Notes under the pieces: model-generated
Databases searched by the model: none
Told to the model about the DNA's origin: nothing
What the model saw: the letters and a program-made list of their open reading frames with translations, nothing else
Source of the DNA: Candidatus Nitrosopolaris rasttigaisensis
GTDB taxonomy: Archaea; Thermoproteota; Nitrososphaeria; Nitrososphaerales; Nitrososphaeraceae
NCBI GenBank assembly: GCA_933226995.1
Contig: CAKOFP010000285.1
Location: 1-5,141, forward strand
Reading direction: 5' to 3'
Length of the DNA stretch: 5,141 nt
Part shown: one piece after another, positions 1-4,890 of the stretch
How positions within the stretch are numbered: the first letter of the stretch is position 1
How the letters are laid out: each line of letters begins with the position of its first letter
Made by a program: the position numbers and the translations under genes

Positions 1-54
1 ATGTGGACAATCAATTCTTATTTTATTTTAAAATTTTCTTATATATGTAATTCT

Positions 55-68
55 ACAAACTTTAAATA
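55..68 (+). promoter_or_regulatory. Putative archaeal promoter (TATA-like box) for the DUF1116 gene
   Basis: TTTAAATA at 61-68 matches the archaeal TATA-box pattern and follows a purine/A-rich stretch (ACAAAC, 55-60) where a BRE would sit. A start of transcription about 25 bases downstream would fall near 92-95, giving a leader of roughly 80 bases. The whole 1-110 stretch is very A+T-rich, so such a box could arise by chance. The T-rich run at 17-40 could equally be a terminator for a gene to the left of the window. Confidence 0.4.
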
Positions 69-173
69 AGTTAAACTTAAATTTTTAACTCAAAGATGGA
101 TCAAGGTCTCAAAACTTGATTTTCGTATCAGCACGTCTAGATGATGAAACTCTACTGACAAGTGAAAAAGCAA

Positions 174-1421
174 ATGAGTGAGCAAATAAAAAACAGAATC
201 GAAGATGCAAACAGACAAGCAGTAGAAAGAGTTCTCAAATCCAGACCTATCCTTGTTGACATAAAACCAGCAATAGAAGTTCTTTCAGGTATGAAAAAAA
301 ATTCAATATTCCATGCTGGTCCGCCAATAGAGTGGAAACGAATGAGTGGTCCGATGCGAGGTTCTATCGTCGCTACGATGATCTTTGAACAGTTAGTTGA
401 AAGCTGGGATGAAGCTGTTAAATTGATAGAAAGTGGGCAGATTGAGTTTTCCCCAAATCATGACCATGATGCCGTCGGACCTATGGCTGGCGTCATTTCT
501 CCTTCAATGCCCGTCTTGGTAGTAAAGAATGAAAAATTTGGTAATACGTGTTTCGGCCGCCTTGTAGAACAGAAGGTCCAGTTTGGAGTTTTCGACGAAG
601 ATGCCGTTCAAATTCTACAATTTTGGGCCAAAACGTTAGGTCCGGCACTTGGAAAGGCAATACGGTACAGCAAGGGAATAGACCTCAAATCGTTAATGGC
701 TAGAGCACTTCATATGGGTGATGAATTACATAATAGGCCTGTCGCTGGTACCGCTTTGTTTGCAAGTATAATTACGCCTTATCTAATAGATGTATTAGAT
801 AGAGAAGAACTAGTGAAGGTCACAAAATTTTTCTCGACAAATGATATCTTCTTCCTTTGCATGAGCATGGCTGCTTGCAAAACCATAATGAATGCCGCAC
901 GTGATATCGAGTATAGTACTCTTGTTATAGCGATGGCAAGAAATGGAACCGACTTTGGCATAAAAGTCAGCGGCCTAGGAAATGAGTGGTTCATAGGACC
1001 GGCTCAGATGATCGAGGGAAGATACTTCCCAGGTTATAAACATGGAGACGCAAATCCTGACATCGGAGACAGTGCTATAACTGAAACTGCAGGAATTGGC
1101 GCTTTTGCATTAGCAAACTCGCCTGCAATTTTGTCGCTTATAGGAGGGTCCGCCGAGGATGCTATCAAATACACAAAACAAATGCGTGAAATAACAATGA
1201 CTCTGAATGACACTTTTTCAATCCCGATACTTGATTTTCAAGGTACGGCAACCGGAATCGATATCAGAAAAGTGGTAAAGACAGGGATTTTGCCAGTTAT
1301 TGATACCGCAATGGCTCATAAGCAAGCCGGGATTGGTATGATAGGGGCAGGAGTAGTGAGACCTCCACTTGAGGCGTTCAAGCAGGCTCTGTACGCTTTT
1401 GGTCGGAAATATAGGTTATAG
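174..1421 (+). CDS. DUF1116 family protein, YlbE/AllG-like (oxamate carbamoyltransferase-type subunit)
   Basis: Full-length member of the DUF1116 family, which includes E. coli YlbE (AllG) and YahG. In E. coli, AllG works with AllF (FdrA) and AllH in oxamate carbamoyltransfer at the end of anaerobic allantoin breakdown; that this protein does the same is inference. Motifs, numbered from the GTG at 162: GPPIEW at 53-58, HDHDAVGPMAG at 100-110, HMGDELHNR at 184-192, ARNGTDFGI at 259-267, GDSAITETAGIG at 302-313 and a Gly-rich AGIGMIGAGVVRPP at 389-402. Length, 415-419 residues, is that of YlbE, with no signal peptide and a likely cytoplasmic location. Start choice: a GTG at 162 is possible, but GTGA at 162-165 lies 8 bases before the ATG at 174 and looks like a weak Shine-Dalgarno site, so I prefer 174. 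No FdrA, DUF2877 or carbamate kinase gene is in the window; the FAH-family gene follows after 149 bases. Confidence 0.9.
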   Translation: MSEQIKNRIEDANRQAVERVLKSRPILVDIKPAIEVLSGMKKNSIFHAGPPIEWKRMSGPMRGSIVATMIFEQLVESWDEAVKLIESGQIEFSPNHDHDAVGPMAGVISPSMPVLVVKNEKFGNTCFGRLVEQKVQFGVFDEDAVQILQFWAKTLGPALGKAIRYSKGIDLKSLMARALHMGDELHNRPVAGTALFASIITPYLIDVLDREELVKVTKFFSTNDIFFLCMSMAACKTIMNAARDIEYSTLVIAMARNGTDFGIKVSGLGNEWFIGPAQMIEGRYFPGYKHGDANPDIGDSAITETAGIGAFALANSPAILSLIGGSAEDAIKYTKQMREITMTLNDTFSIPILDFQGTATGIDIRKVVKTGILPVIDTAMAHKQAGIGMIGAGVVRPPLEAFKQALYAFGRKYRL

Positions 1422-1432
1422 AATAAAAATAA

Positions 1433-1512
1433 CCGAGCAGTCTTTATGAGGTTTCCACAAGACTATCTCTTTGAATCTACTCGGCAGGACTAAAGAGCCT
1501 AAATATTTTTCT
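1433..1512 (+). terminator. Hairpin region plus T-rich stretch after the DUF1116 gene
   Basis: AGTCTT (1439-1444) pairs with AAGACT (1459-1464), and the stem continues through GAGG/CCAC with a bulge and one mismatch to a TTT loop. An outer pair, CCGAG (1433-1437) and CTCGG (1480-1484), could enclose it. A T-rich run (1503-1512) follows, as is usual for archaeal termination. The structure would separate the DUF1116 transcript from the FAH gene. It was found by eye and no folding energy was calculated. Confidence 0.4.
1500..1507 (+). promoter_or_regulatory. Possible TATA box for the FAH-family gene
   Basis: TAAATATT lies about 70 bases before the GTG start. Transcription would begin near 1528 and leave a leader of about 40 bases, which fits a gene that has a ribosome binding site. 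The same bases form part of the T-rich stretch that may end the upstream transcript, so the two roles cannot be told apart from sequence. Confidence 0.3.
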
Positions 1513-1557
1513 TAGAATTATTACCTTAATACCGGGTACTAGTCATATTACTACATC

Positions 1558-1562
1558 GAGGT
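1558..1562 (+). promoter_or_regulatory. Ribosome binding site deciding the GTG start of the FAH gene
   Basis: GAGGT is complementary to the archaeal 16S 3' end and sits 8 bases before GTG at 1571. The next in-frame GTG at 1577 is too far away for the same site, so this motif supports 1571 as the start. Confidence 0.6.
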
Positions 1563-1570
1563 CCTTTCCA

Positions 1571-2449
1571 GTGAGGGTGGCAAGAATTCTAAACCGTGAT
1601 CATGAAACATTTACGATCATCAATGAAGAAGGGAAGACTATCACGAGGGACGAAATTGTAAGACAGTTCCGATTAGCTGTACCATCTGACTTGGAGGAAT
1701 TTCTGTTTGGTGAATATCTTCATAAGATAAAAGATCATCTGAGCAAGTTATCATTTATTCATGACTTACACGAATTCAAAGTTCTTCCACCAATATTAAA
1801 ATCATTCAAGATAATATGCTTGGCTTTCAATTATACAGATCAATCTACTTGGATACGTTTCGGTGAAACGCCTCCTAAAGAACCTGTTATTTACATTAAA
1901 CCACGAACAAGCCTTATCGGACCAATGGATGACATAGTCTGTCCAAGATTTGTGAAGCAGCTAGATTATGAGGGAGAGTTGGCCTTCATCATAGGCAAGA
2001 AATGTAGTAAAGTCAGTAGGCATGATGCACCAAGCTATGTTGCAGGGTATTTTGTACTAAATGATGTTTCCGCACGTGATGTTCAATTTATTGATAAGCA
2101 GTACACTAGAGCAAAAGGCTTTGATACGTTTGGGCCATGTGGACCGTGGCTAACTACCAGTGACGAGATTCCCGATCCTTGCAATCTTCGTATAACAACA
2201 AAAGTAAATGGAGAAATCAGACAGGATTCATCTACCAAAAATCTTGTGCTAAAGGTAGATGAAATAATACATAGCCTAAGCAAGGTGATGACACTTGAGG
2301 CTGGAGATATAATATCGACAGGCACCCCAAGTGGCACGGCATTGTCTTTGTCTACACATAGTTGGAAATATCTGAAACATAATGATGTAGTCGAAGTTGA
2401 AATAGAAAAACTTGGTAAAATCAGAAACAGAGTCTTGTTTGTGGATTAG
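1571..2449 (+). CDS. Fumarylacetoacetate hydrolase (FAH) family protein with altered lid motif
   Basis: The family covers metal-dependent hydrolases, decarboxylases and isomerases acting on oxo-acid substrates (FAH, HpcE/HpaG, FAHD1). This 292-residue protein has an N-terminal region (about 1-75) like that of long bacterial and archaeal members, then the FAH fold. Expected metal ligands are present: E134 and E136 in DYEGELA, and D165 in NDVSARD. Also conserved are K182 in AKGFDTFGPCGPW and the STGTPSGTAL loop at 249-258. Odd point: the usual NYxDHxxE segment reads NYTDQSTW at 87-94, so the His and Glu that form the catalytic dyad in FAHD1 are Gln91 and Trp94. Acylpyruvase or oxaloacetate decarboxylase activity therefore cannot be assumed; substrate unknown. 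The start is GTG, supported by GAGGT 8 bases upstream. It lies downstream of the DUF1116 gene on the same strand, with a possible terminator between them. Family assignment is firm; the reaction is open. Confidence 0.92.
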   Translation: MRVARILNRDHETFTIINEEGKTITRDEIVRQFRLAVPSDLEEFLFGEYLHKIKDHLSKLSFIHDLHEFKVLPPILKSFKIICLAFNYTDQSTWIRFGETPPKEPVIYIKPRTSLIGPMDDIVCPRFVKQLDYEGELAFIIGKKCSKVSRHDAPSYVAGYFVLNDVSARDVQFIDKQYTRAKGFDTFGPCGPWLTTSDEIPDPCNLRITTKVNGEIRQDSSTKNLVLKVDEIIHSLSKVMTLEAGDIISTGTPSGTALSLSTHSWKYLKHNDVVEVEIEKLGKIRNRVLFVD

Positions 2450-2478
2450 AGAAAGTTTACCGAAGAGGCAACTGAATT

Positions 2479-2559
2479 ATGATTGTGGGTAAAGACATAG
2501 ATGTGCGAGTACTTATGGCTCGCCTCAGCGCAATAAGAAAAAATCAGCCAAGCAAATAA
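2479..2559 (+). CDS. Possible 26-residue small ORF downstream of the FAH gene
   Basis: An ATG ORF of 26 codons begins 30 bases after the FAH stop, with GAGG at 2465-2468 ten bases before the start. The product begins MIVGKDIDVRVLMARL and ends in a basic tail. There is no recognisable domain. It could be a small protein translated from the FAH transcript or a chance ORF; its length gives little power to decide. Confidence 0.15.
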   Translation: MIVGKDIDVRVLMARLSAIRKNQPSK

Positions 2560-2567
2560 ACCAACAA

Positions 2568-2726
2568 CTATCTGCGAAACCTCTGTTTGGTAAGTAGCTC
2601 TTCATTTGGAAATAGACCCCTTATATTTTGAGCTTCCGCTTGCAGCTACAAAATATATGACGCAGCCACTCTTTTTCCTGCCGGGTGTCCCCATACGGCC
2701 TCGCAAATTATAATGTAAATATTCAC
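2568..2726 (-). pseudogene. Possible coding remnant with one in-frame stop
   Basis: Read on the minus strand from a GTG at 2726, one frame runs to 2568 with a single TAG at 2646-2648. It gives 26 residues (containing CEAVWGHPAGKRVAASYIL) and then 25 more (containing NIRGLFPNEELLTKQRF). The two halves have a protein-like composition. GHPAGKR resembles the basic GRP-GK stretches of small nucleic-acid-binding proteins, but I do not recognise the family. Caution: the two other minus-strand frames are also open across much of this G+C-richer patch, so openness alone is weak evidence. It may be a decayed gene or chance. Confidence 0.25.
2622..2657. repeat. 13-bp stem-loop with one bulge
   Basis: TATATTTTG (2622-2630) is the exact reverse complement of CAAAATATA (2649-2657). 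The stem continues inward with AGCT (2631-2634) against AGCT (2644-2647), leaving A2648 bulged and a 9-base loop. It is the strongest hairpin seen in the 659-base gap after the FAH gene. It may be a terminator or processing site, or part of an unannotated RNA. It overlaps the possible minus-strand remnant, with the stop of that frame inside the right arm. Confidence 0.45.
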
Positions 2727-2735
2727 TTAATATCG

Positions 2736-2743
2736 CCCCCCCC
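2736..2743. repeat. C8 homopolymer tract
   Basis: Eight consecutive C residues lie in an otherwise A+T-rich intergenic stretch. Such tracts are prone to slippage in the cell and to length errors in sequencing. Any reading frame crossing it, including the plus-strand frame open from 2714 to 2944, should be treated with care. Confidence 0.9.
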
Positions 2744-2791
2744 ACCTTAAGCATTCGAAAAGAGTCGATATATGGTCTTGAGAAGAGGGAA

Positions 2792-2944
2792 TTGAAAATT
2801 TTTGAACACGAGGAGCTTCACGACAATATTCTGACTAAACTTGAAGTAAAAGGTAGAGTCCTTTTCTACTCGGAGAAAATTTACATACCATATTCCACTG
2901 CAATCATGATAGTAGTGTATCATATTATTGCTTCAATTGGATAA
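2792..2944 (+). CDS. Possible 50-residue hypothetical protein (TTG start)
   Basis: The frame is open from 2714 to a TAA at 2942-2944. From a TTG at 2792 it gives 50 residues starting KIFEHEELHDNILTKLEV after the initiator and ending in the hydrophobic stretch STAIMIVVYHIIASIG. The first half is charged and probably helical; the end could be a short membrane helix or a buried strand-helix unit. There is no ATG in frame, and the purine-rich AGAGGG (2785-2790) sits too close to the TTG to act as a normal ribosome binding site. It could be the 3' end of a gene whose front is lost or shifted at the C8 tract. No family is recognised. Confidence 0.3.
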   Translation: MKIFEHEELHDNILTKLEVKGRVLFYSEKIYIPYSTAIMIVVYHIIASIG

Positions 2945-3037
2945 CTTTTGGTCGATTTAGGTTACAGGTTATAAAAATTGGGCTACACTTTTTTATTGAT
3001 TTTATCGAGATAAGCTCTATAATTGAGCGTGAAATCA

Positions 3038-3061
3038 TGGTTTATTGAGGTCAAAAAACCA
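3038..3061. repeat. Stem-loop upstream of the small Cys protein gene
   Basis: TGGTTT (3038-3043) pairs with AAACCA (3056-3061), followed after one A-A mismatch by TTG/CAA, closing an AGGT loop. It lies about 50 bases before the ATG at 3109. It may be an RNA element in the leader of that gene or incidental; the arms are A/T-rich. Confidence 0.3.
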
Positions 3062-3108
3062 AAGATGAGAAAAGATGGTAACGATGCATAGTCTTATGTT
3101 GTACTGAA

Positions 3109-3306
3109 ATGACAAGACGAAAATTGCAAATTAAATCTGCTCTGTGTGGGAAGAAAATAATTAGTGAAGAACAAAGTAAGGCAATTGAAGAAAAGATTAA
3201 TGGTACAGGTTATACCTTCGACAATCCTGATTGTGATGTTGAAAAAATTTCGGCATCCAGTTGTTTAATAGTTGTTAAAAAGAAGCGTCTGATAACGTTA
3301 TCTTGA
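3109..3306 (+). CDS. Small Cys-containing hypothetical protein, probably truncated
   Basis: A 65-residue ORF with an ATG start and no convincing ribosome binding site; the frame is open only from 3082, so there is no longer start. The N-terminal part reads ALCGKKIISEE (11-21), then NGTGYTFDNPDC (31-42). The spacing Cys-Gly-Lys ... Tyr-x-Phe-Asp ... Asp-Cys resembles the small zinc-binding TRASH/YHS-like modules found at the front of thaumarchaeal sensory and regulatory proteins; this is a resemblance noted by eye. C13 and C42 would be metal ligands, and C52 is a third Cys. After residue 42 the sequence becomes Lys/Ser-rich. The overlapping frame starting at 3236 reads MLKKFRHPVV, which fits such domains better, so a frameshift near 3235 is possible. 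It is convergent with the broken minus-strand gene ending at 3328. It may be expressed or a relic. Confidence 0.5.
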   Translation: MTRRKLQIKSALCGKKIISEEQSKAIEEKINGTGYTFDNPDCDVEKISASSCLIVVKKKRLITLS

Positions 3307-3327
3307 ATTATATTGTTTCGTAGCCCT

Positions 3328-3753
3328 TCAAAAAACTTGATTTGTTGATATAATATTAGATGATTGCTGACGTGTGCTATCAGTTTCTTGAATGTATTCG
3401 ACAGTATTGGTTTTAGGCTTTATTGCCTCTGTCGCATCAGTTCCTGCTTCCGATAGTACAAGTACTAGTGGATTTCCCGTGCTCTAATACGAACCTAATA
3501 GCATTGTCAACCACAGTAGCATTAGTGAGTAAATCTAGTTTCATTACATAGCATCCTTTGGCTAAAGATAATGCTCGTATCTTTTCTCTTCGCAAATCTC
3601 CTCGAATTAAGAAAAAATAAAGCTGTCAGAGATATAAGGCTGCTTAAAGATCGATTTAATCAGATTTTGACGAATTTCTTCTAGGCTGTTCAGGGTGGAA
3701 TTATCTAGATACTTCAGATAAAGTATTCTATCCAGACAAAGATACCAAACGGC
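3328..3753 (-). pseudogene. Broken thaumarchaeal-type hypothetical gene with two frameshifts
   Basis: Three consecutive minus-strand frames join into one protein-like reading of about 140 codons. Segment 1 (3753 to stop 3607) contains YLKYLDNSTLNSLEEIRQN and IKSIFKQPYISDS. Segment 2 (3625 to stop 3437) contains RGDLRREKIRALSLAKGCY and MKLDLLTNATVVDNAIRFV. Segment 3 (from about 3477 to stop 3328) contains NPLVLVLSEAGTDATEAI and ends ISTNQVF. The first shift lies at a run of six T on the coding strand (plus-strand 3612-3617); one added T restores the frame. The second lies at GGGAAA (plus-strand 3473-3478); one base fewer restores it. The front half is helical and basic, the tail polar and acidic. 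No ATG starts segment 1; a 37-residue ATG ORF at 3827-3714 could be the 5' end through a third shift. The longest intact piece from an ATG (3544) is 35 residues. I do not know the function; sequencing indels are an alternative to true decay. Confidence 0.6.
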
Positions 3754-3755
3754 TT

Positions 3756-3769
3756 ATTGTTACAACAAT
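3756..3769. promoter_or_regulatory. 14-bp dyad, operator-like
   Basis: ATTGTT-AC-AACAAT is a perfect 6-bp inverted repeat with a 2-base spacer, about 100 bases before the UspA start and next to the 5' end of the broken minus-strand gene. Its size and spacing fit a binding site for a dimeric helix-turn-helix regulator of either gene. No second copy was seen in the window. Confidence 0.3.
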
Positions 3770-3779
3770 TCTTCTTTTT

Positions 3780-3871
3780 ATTGATTGATACGAGGGAAAT
3801 TCTCGTACTGAAAAGACACAAAGCCATCAATCTGAAAAGAATAATAACTTACTGCAAATAAATCAATCAAT
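3780..3871. repeat. Inverted repeats flanking the UspA promoter region
   Basis: ATTGATTGAT (3780-3789) is the exact reverse complement of ATCAATCAAT (3862-3871), whose end overlaps the UspA start codon. Between them TACGAG (3789-3794) and CTCGTA (3802-3807) form a second perfect 6-bp stem, extendable by two G-T pairs to an AAA loop. A shorter copy, ATCAATC, occurs at 3826-3832. If transcription began upstream of 3780, the long-range pair could hide the start codon; at the DNA level these could be regulator sites. Confidence 0.4.
3839..3847 (+). promoter_or_regulatory. Putative TATA box for a leaderless UspA transcript
   Basis: The A/T-only stretch GAATAATAA around 3839-3847 is centred about 27 bases before the ATG at 3870, the distance expected when an archaeal gene is transcribed from its own start codon. 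The absence of any Shine-Dalgarno motif before that ATG agrees with a leaderless mRNA. Confidence 0.35.
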
Positions 3872-4313
3872 GGTAAAAAAAATATTAATGGCCATTGATA
3901 GATCAGGCTACAAAGAAAGAATAACAACTTTTACAATATCCTTGGCCAAAGCACTTGGGGCAGAGGTAACGGCCGTCCATGTAATTGACAGATCTTCTTT
4001 CGAGCCAGCAGCTGATGCTTACGGCAATTATATGGGAGTACAGATTGGACCTCTTGAAGAGGCCTTAAGAAAACAAGCCGAAGAGTTACTTAGTGAGGCT
4101 GAGCAATTCGGAAAGAAAGAAGGTGTCAAAGTAGACAAAGAGGTTATTGTAGCCTCGCCTTCGGCTGCAATAATTGATTATGCAAAAATGAATAACATAG
4201 ATCTCATTACGGTAGGCACCATGGGTATGACCGGCTTGAAACAGTTTCTTTTAGGGAGTGTTGCCAATAACGTGATCACCCATGCACATTGTCCTGTACT
4301 GGCTGTCAGATAA
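3870..4313 (+). CDS. Universal stress protein, UspA family, ATP-binding type
   Basis: A single-domain Usp of 147 residues, the usual length, probably a cytoplasmic dimer. The first strand KILMAID (4-10) ends in the conserved Asp10 that contacts adenine. A helix rich in Lys/Glu (about 62-84) follows the variable loop. The C-terminal nucleotide motif is complete: G116-x2-G119-x9-G129-S130, then the dimer-forming last strand CPVLAVR (141-147). This marks the ATP-binding rather than the UspA-sensu-stricto class. Such proteins modulate stress survival, and many occur per genome in thaumarchaea, so a specific partner cannot be named. The ATG at 3870 gives the normal N-terminus. There is no ribosome binding site; a TATA-like element at -27 suggests leaderless translation. 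It stands alone, with gene remnants on both sides and dyad repeats upstream. Confidence 0.95.
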   Translation: MVKKILMAIDRSGYKERITTFTISLAKALGAEVTAVHVIDRSSFEPAADAYGNYMGVQIGPLEEALRKQAEELLSEAEQFGKKEGVKVDKEVIVASPSAAIIDYAKMNNIDLITVGTMGMTGLKQFLLGSVANNVITHAHCPVLAVR

Positions 4314-4447
4314 AGTGGTATTAGACGTTAGGGCTGCCTGAGGGTGGAGTTACAATATTCCAGATAGGTAGAGTGTGTAGACAAACTAGGAGTTAGATTA
4401 CAATCTTATCCATTGTAAAAGGCGAGTGTGTTGCGTTCTCTGGCTGA

Positions 4448-4890
4448 CGTGTTTTGCTTCTTTGGGAACGAGAGCGATATCAGGCTGTAATAGACGCGTA
4501 TGTGGCCAAGAATGAAAACATGCAGATAGCTTTAATCTCAACTCGTAGAGGAGATACCACTAAGTAGGGATATTCCCTGGTCGCATGTGACGGATTTGAT
4601 GAACTCTCTATGGGTTAAAGGATCTCTTGTCGGTCCTACCGATGGAAAAGGATCAGGAGCATGCTCTGAACAGGATTAGGGATAAAGCTATGAAGGTAAA
4701 GCCAATAGCAAGTAAGTATCTGGGGTTCTATTTAGGCTCCCCAATCGGGGATTAAAGTCTAAAAAGTAATGAATACATGGCCGGATTAAGACGTTCTAAT
4801 GGATGCTATAACAATGAAGCGATGAGTGTCCATAGCCTAAAGCTACCATCAAACGGTCATGAAATACTAAATACGTCCTACTCTCCATAA
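4448..4890 (+). pseudogene. Decayed coding remnant downstream of the UspA gene
   Basis: Protein-like sequence continues through two frames on the plus strand. Frame 1 (4448 to TAG 4565-4567) contains WERERYQAVIDAYVAKNE and MQIALISTRRGDTTK, then after the TAG reads GYSLVACDGFDELSMG to TAA 4616-4618. Frame 2 (4603-4755) contains GLKDLLSVLPMEKDQEHA and ASKYLGFYLGSPIGD; adding one G at GGG 4612-4614 joins the two. After TAA 4753-4755 the same frame stays open to 4888-4890, including YMAGLRRSNGCYNNEAM. In all there would be one frameshift and two nonsense codons over about 148 codons. AYVAKNE...IALIST recalls the segment before motif III of terminase-like ATPases, and DGFDELS recalls TrpD-type proteins; the two hints conflict and neither is secure. 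Separate small ORFs from ATG 4642 and ATG 4777 (37 residues each) are the alternative reading. Confidence 0.35.
4738..4751. repeat. Short GC-rich stem-loop
   Basis: TCCCC (4738-4742) pairs with GGGGA (4747-4751) around an AATC loop, with TTTA (4731-4734) and TAAA (4753-4756) able to add an outer stem. The hairpin lies over the stop at the end of frame 2 of the decayed remnant. No T-run follows, so it is not a convincing terminator. Confidence 0.35.

Noticed and set aside
141..158. Tiny ORF (ATGATG..., 5 codons) ahead of the DUF1116 gene, as a possible regulatory uORF
   Set aside because: It is too short to test, has no ribosome binding site and shows no attenuator-like structure with the downstream start.
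779..994. Minus-strand ORF of 71 codons
   Set aside because: It lies wholly inside the well-supported DUF1116 gene on the other strand and shows no motif.
2083..2337. Minus-strand ORF of 84 codons
   Set aside because: It is antisense to the conserved C-terminal half of the FAH-family gene, whose motifs fix the plus-strand reading.
2925..3038. Minus-strand ATG ORF of 37 residues (MISRSIIELISIKS...)
   Set aside because: Low-complexity Ile/Lys/Ser composition typical of A+T-rich non-coding DNA; it overlaps the end of the plus-strand ORF at 2792-2944 and has no motif.
4399..4516. Plus-strand frame with several Cys (CKRRVCC...) overlapping the decayed remnant
   Set aside because: It has no start in a good context and a composition unlike the neighbouring genes; the overlapping frame is more protein-like.
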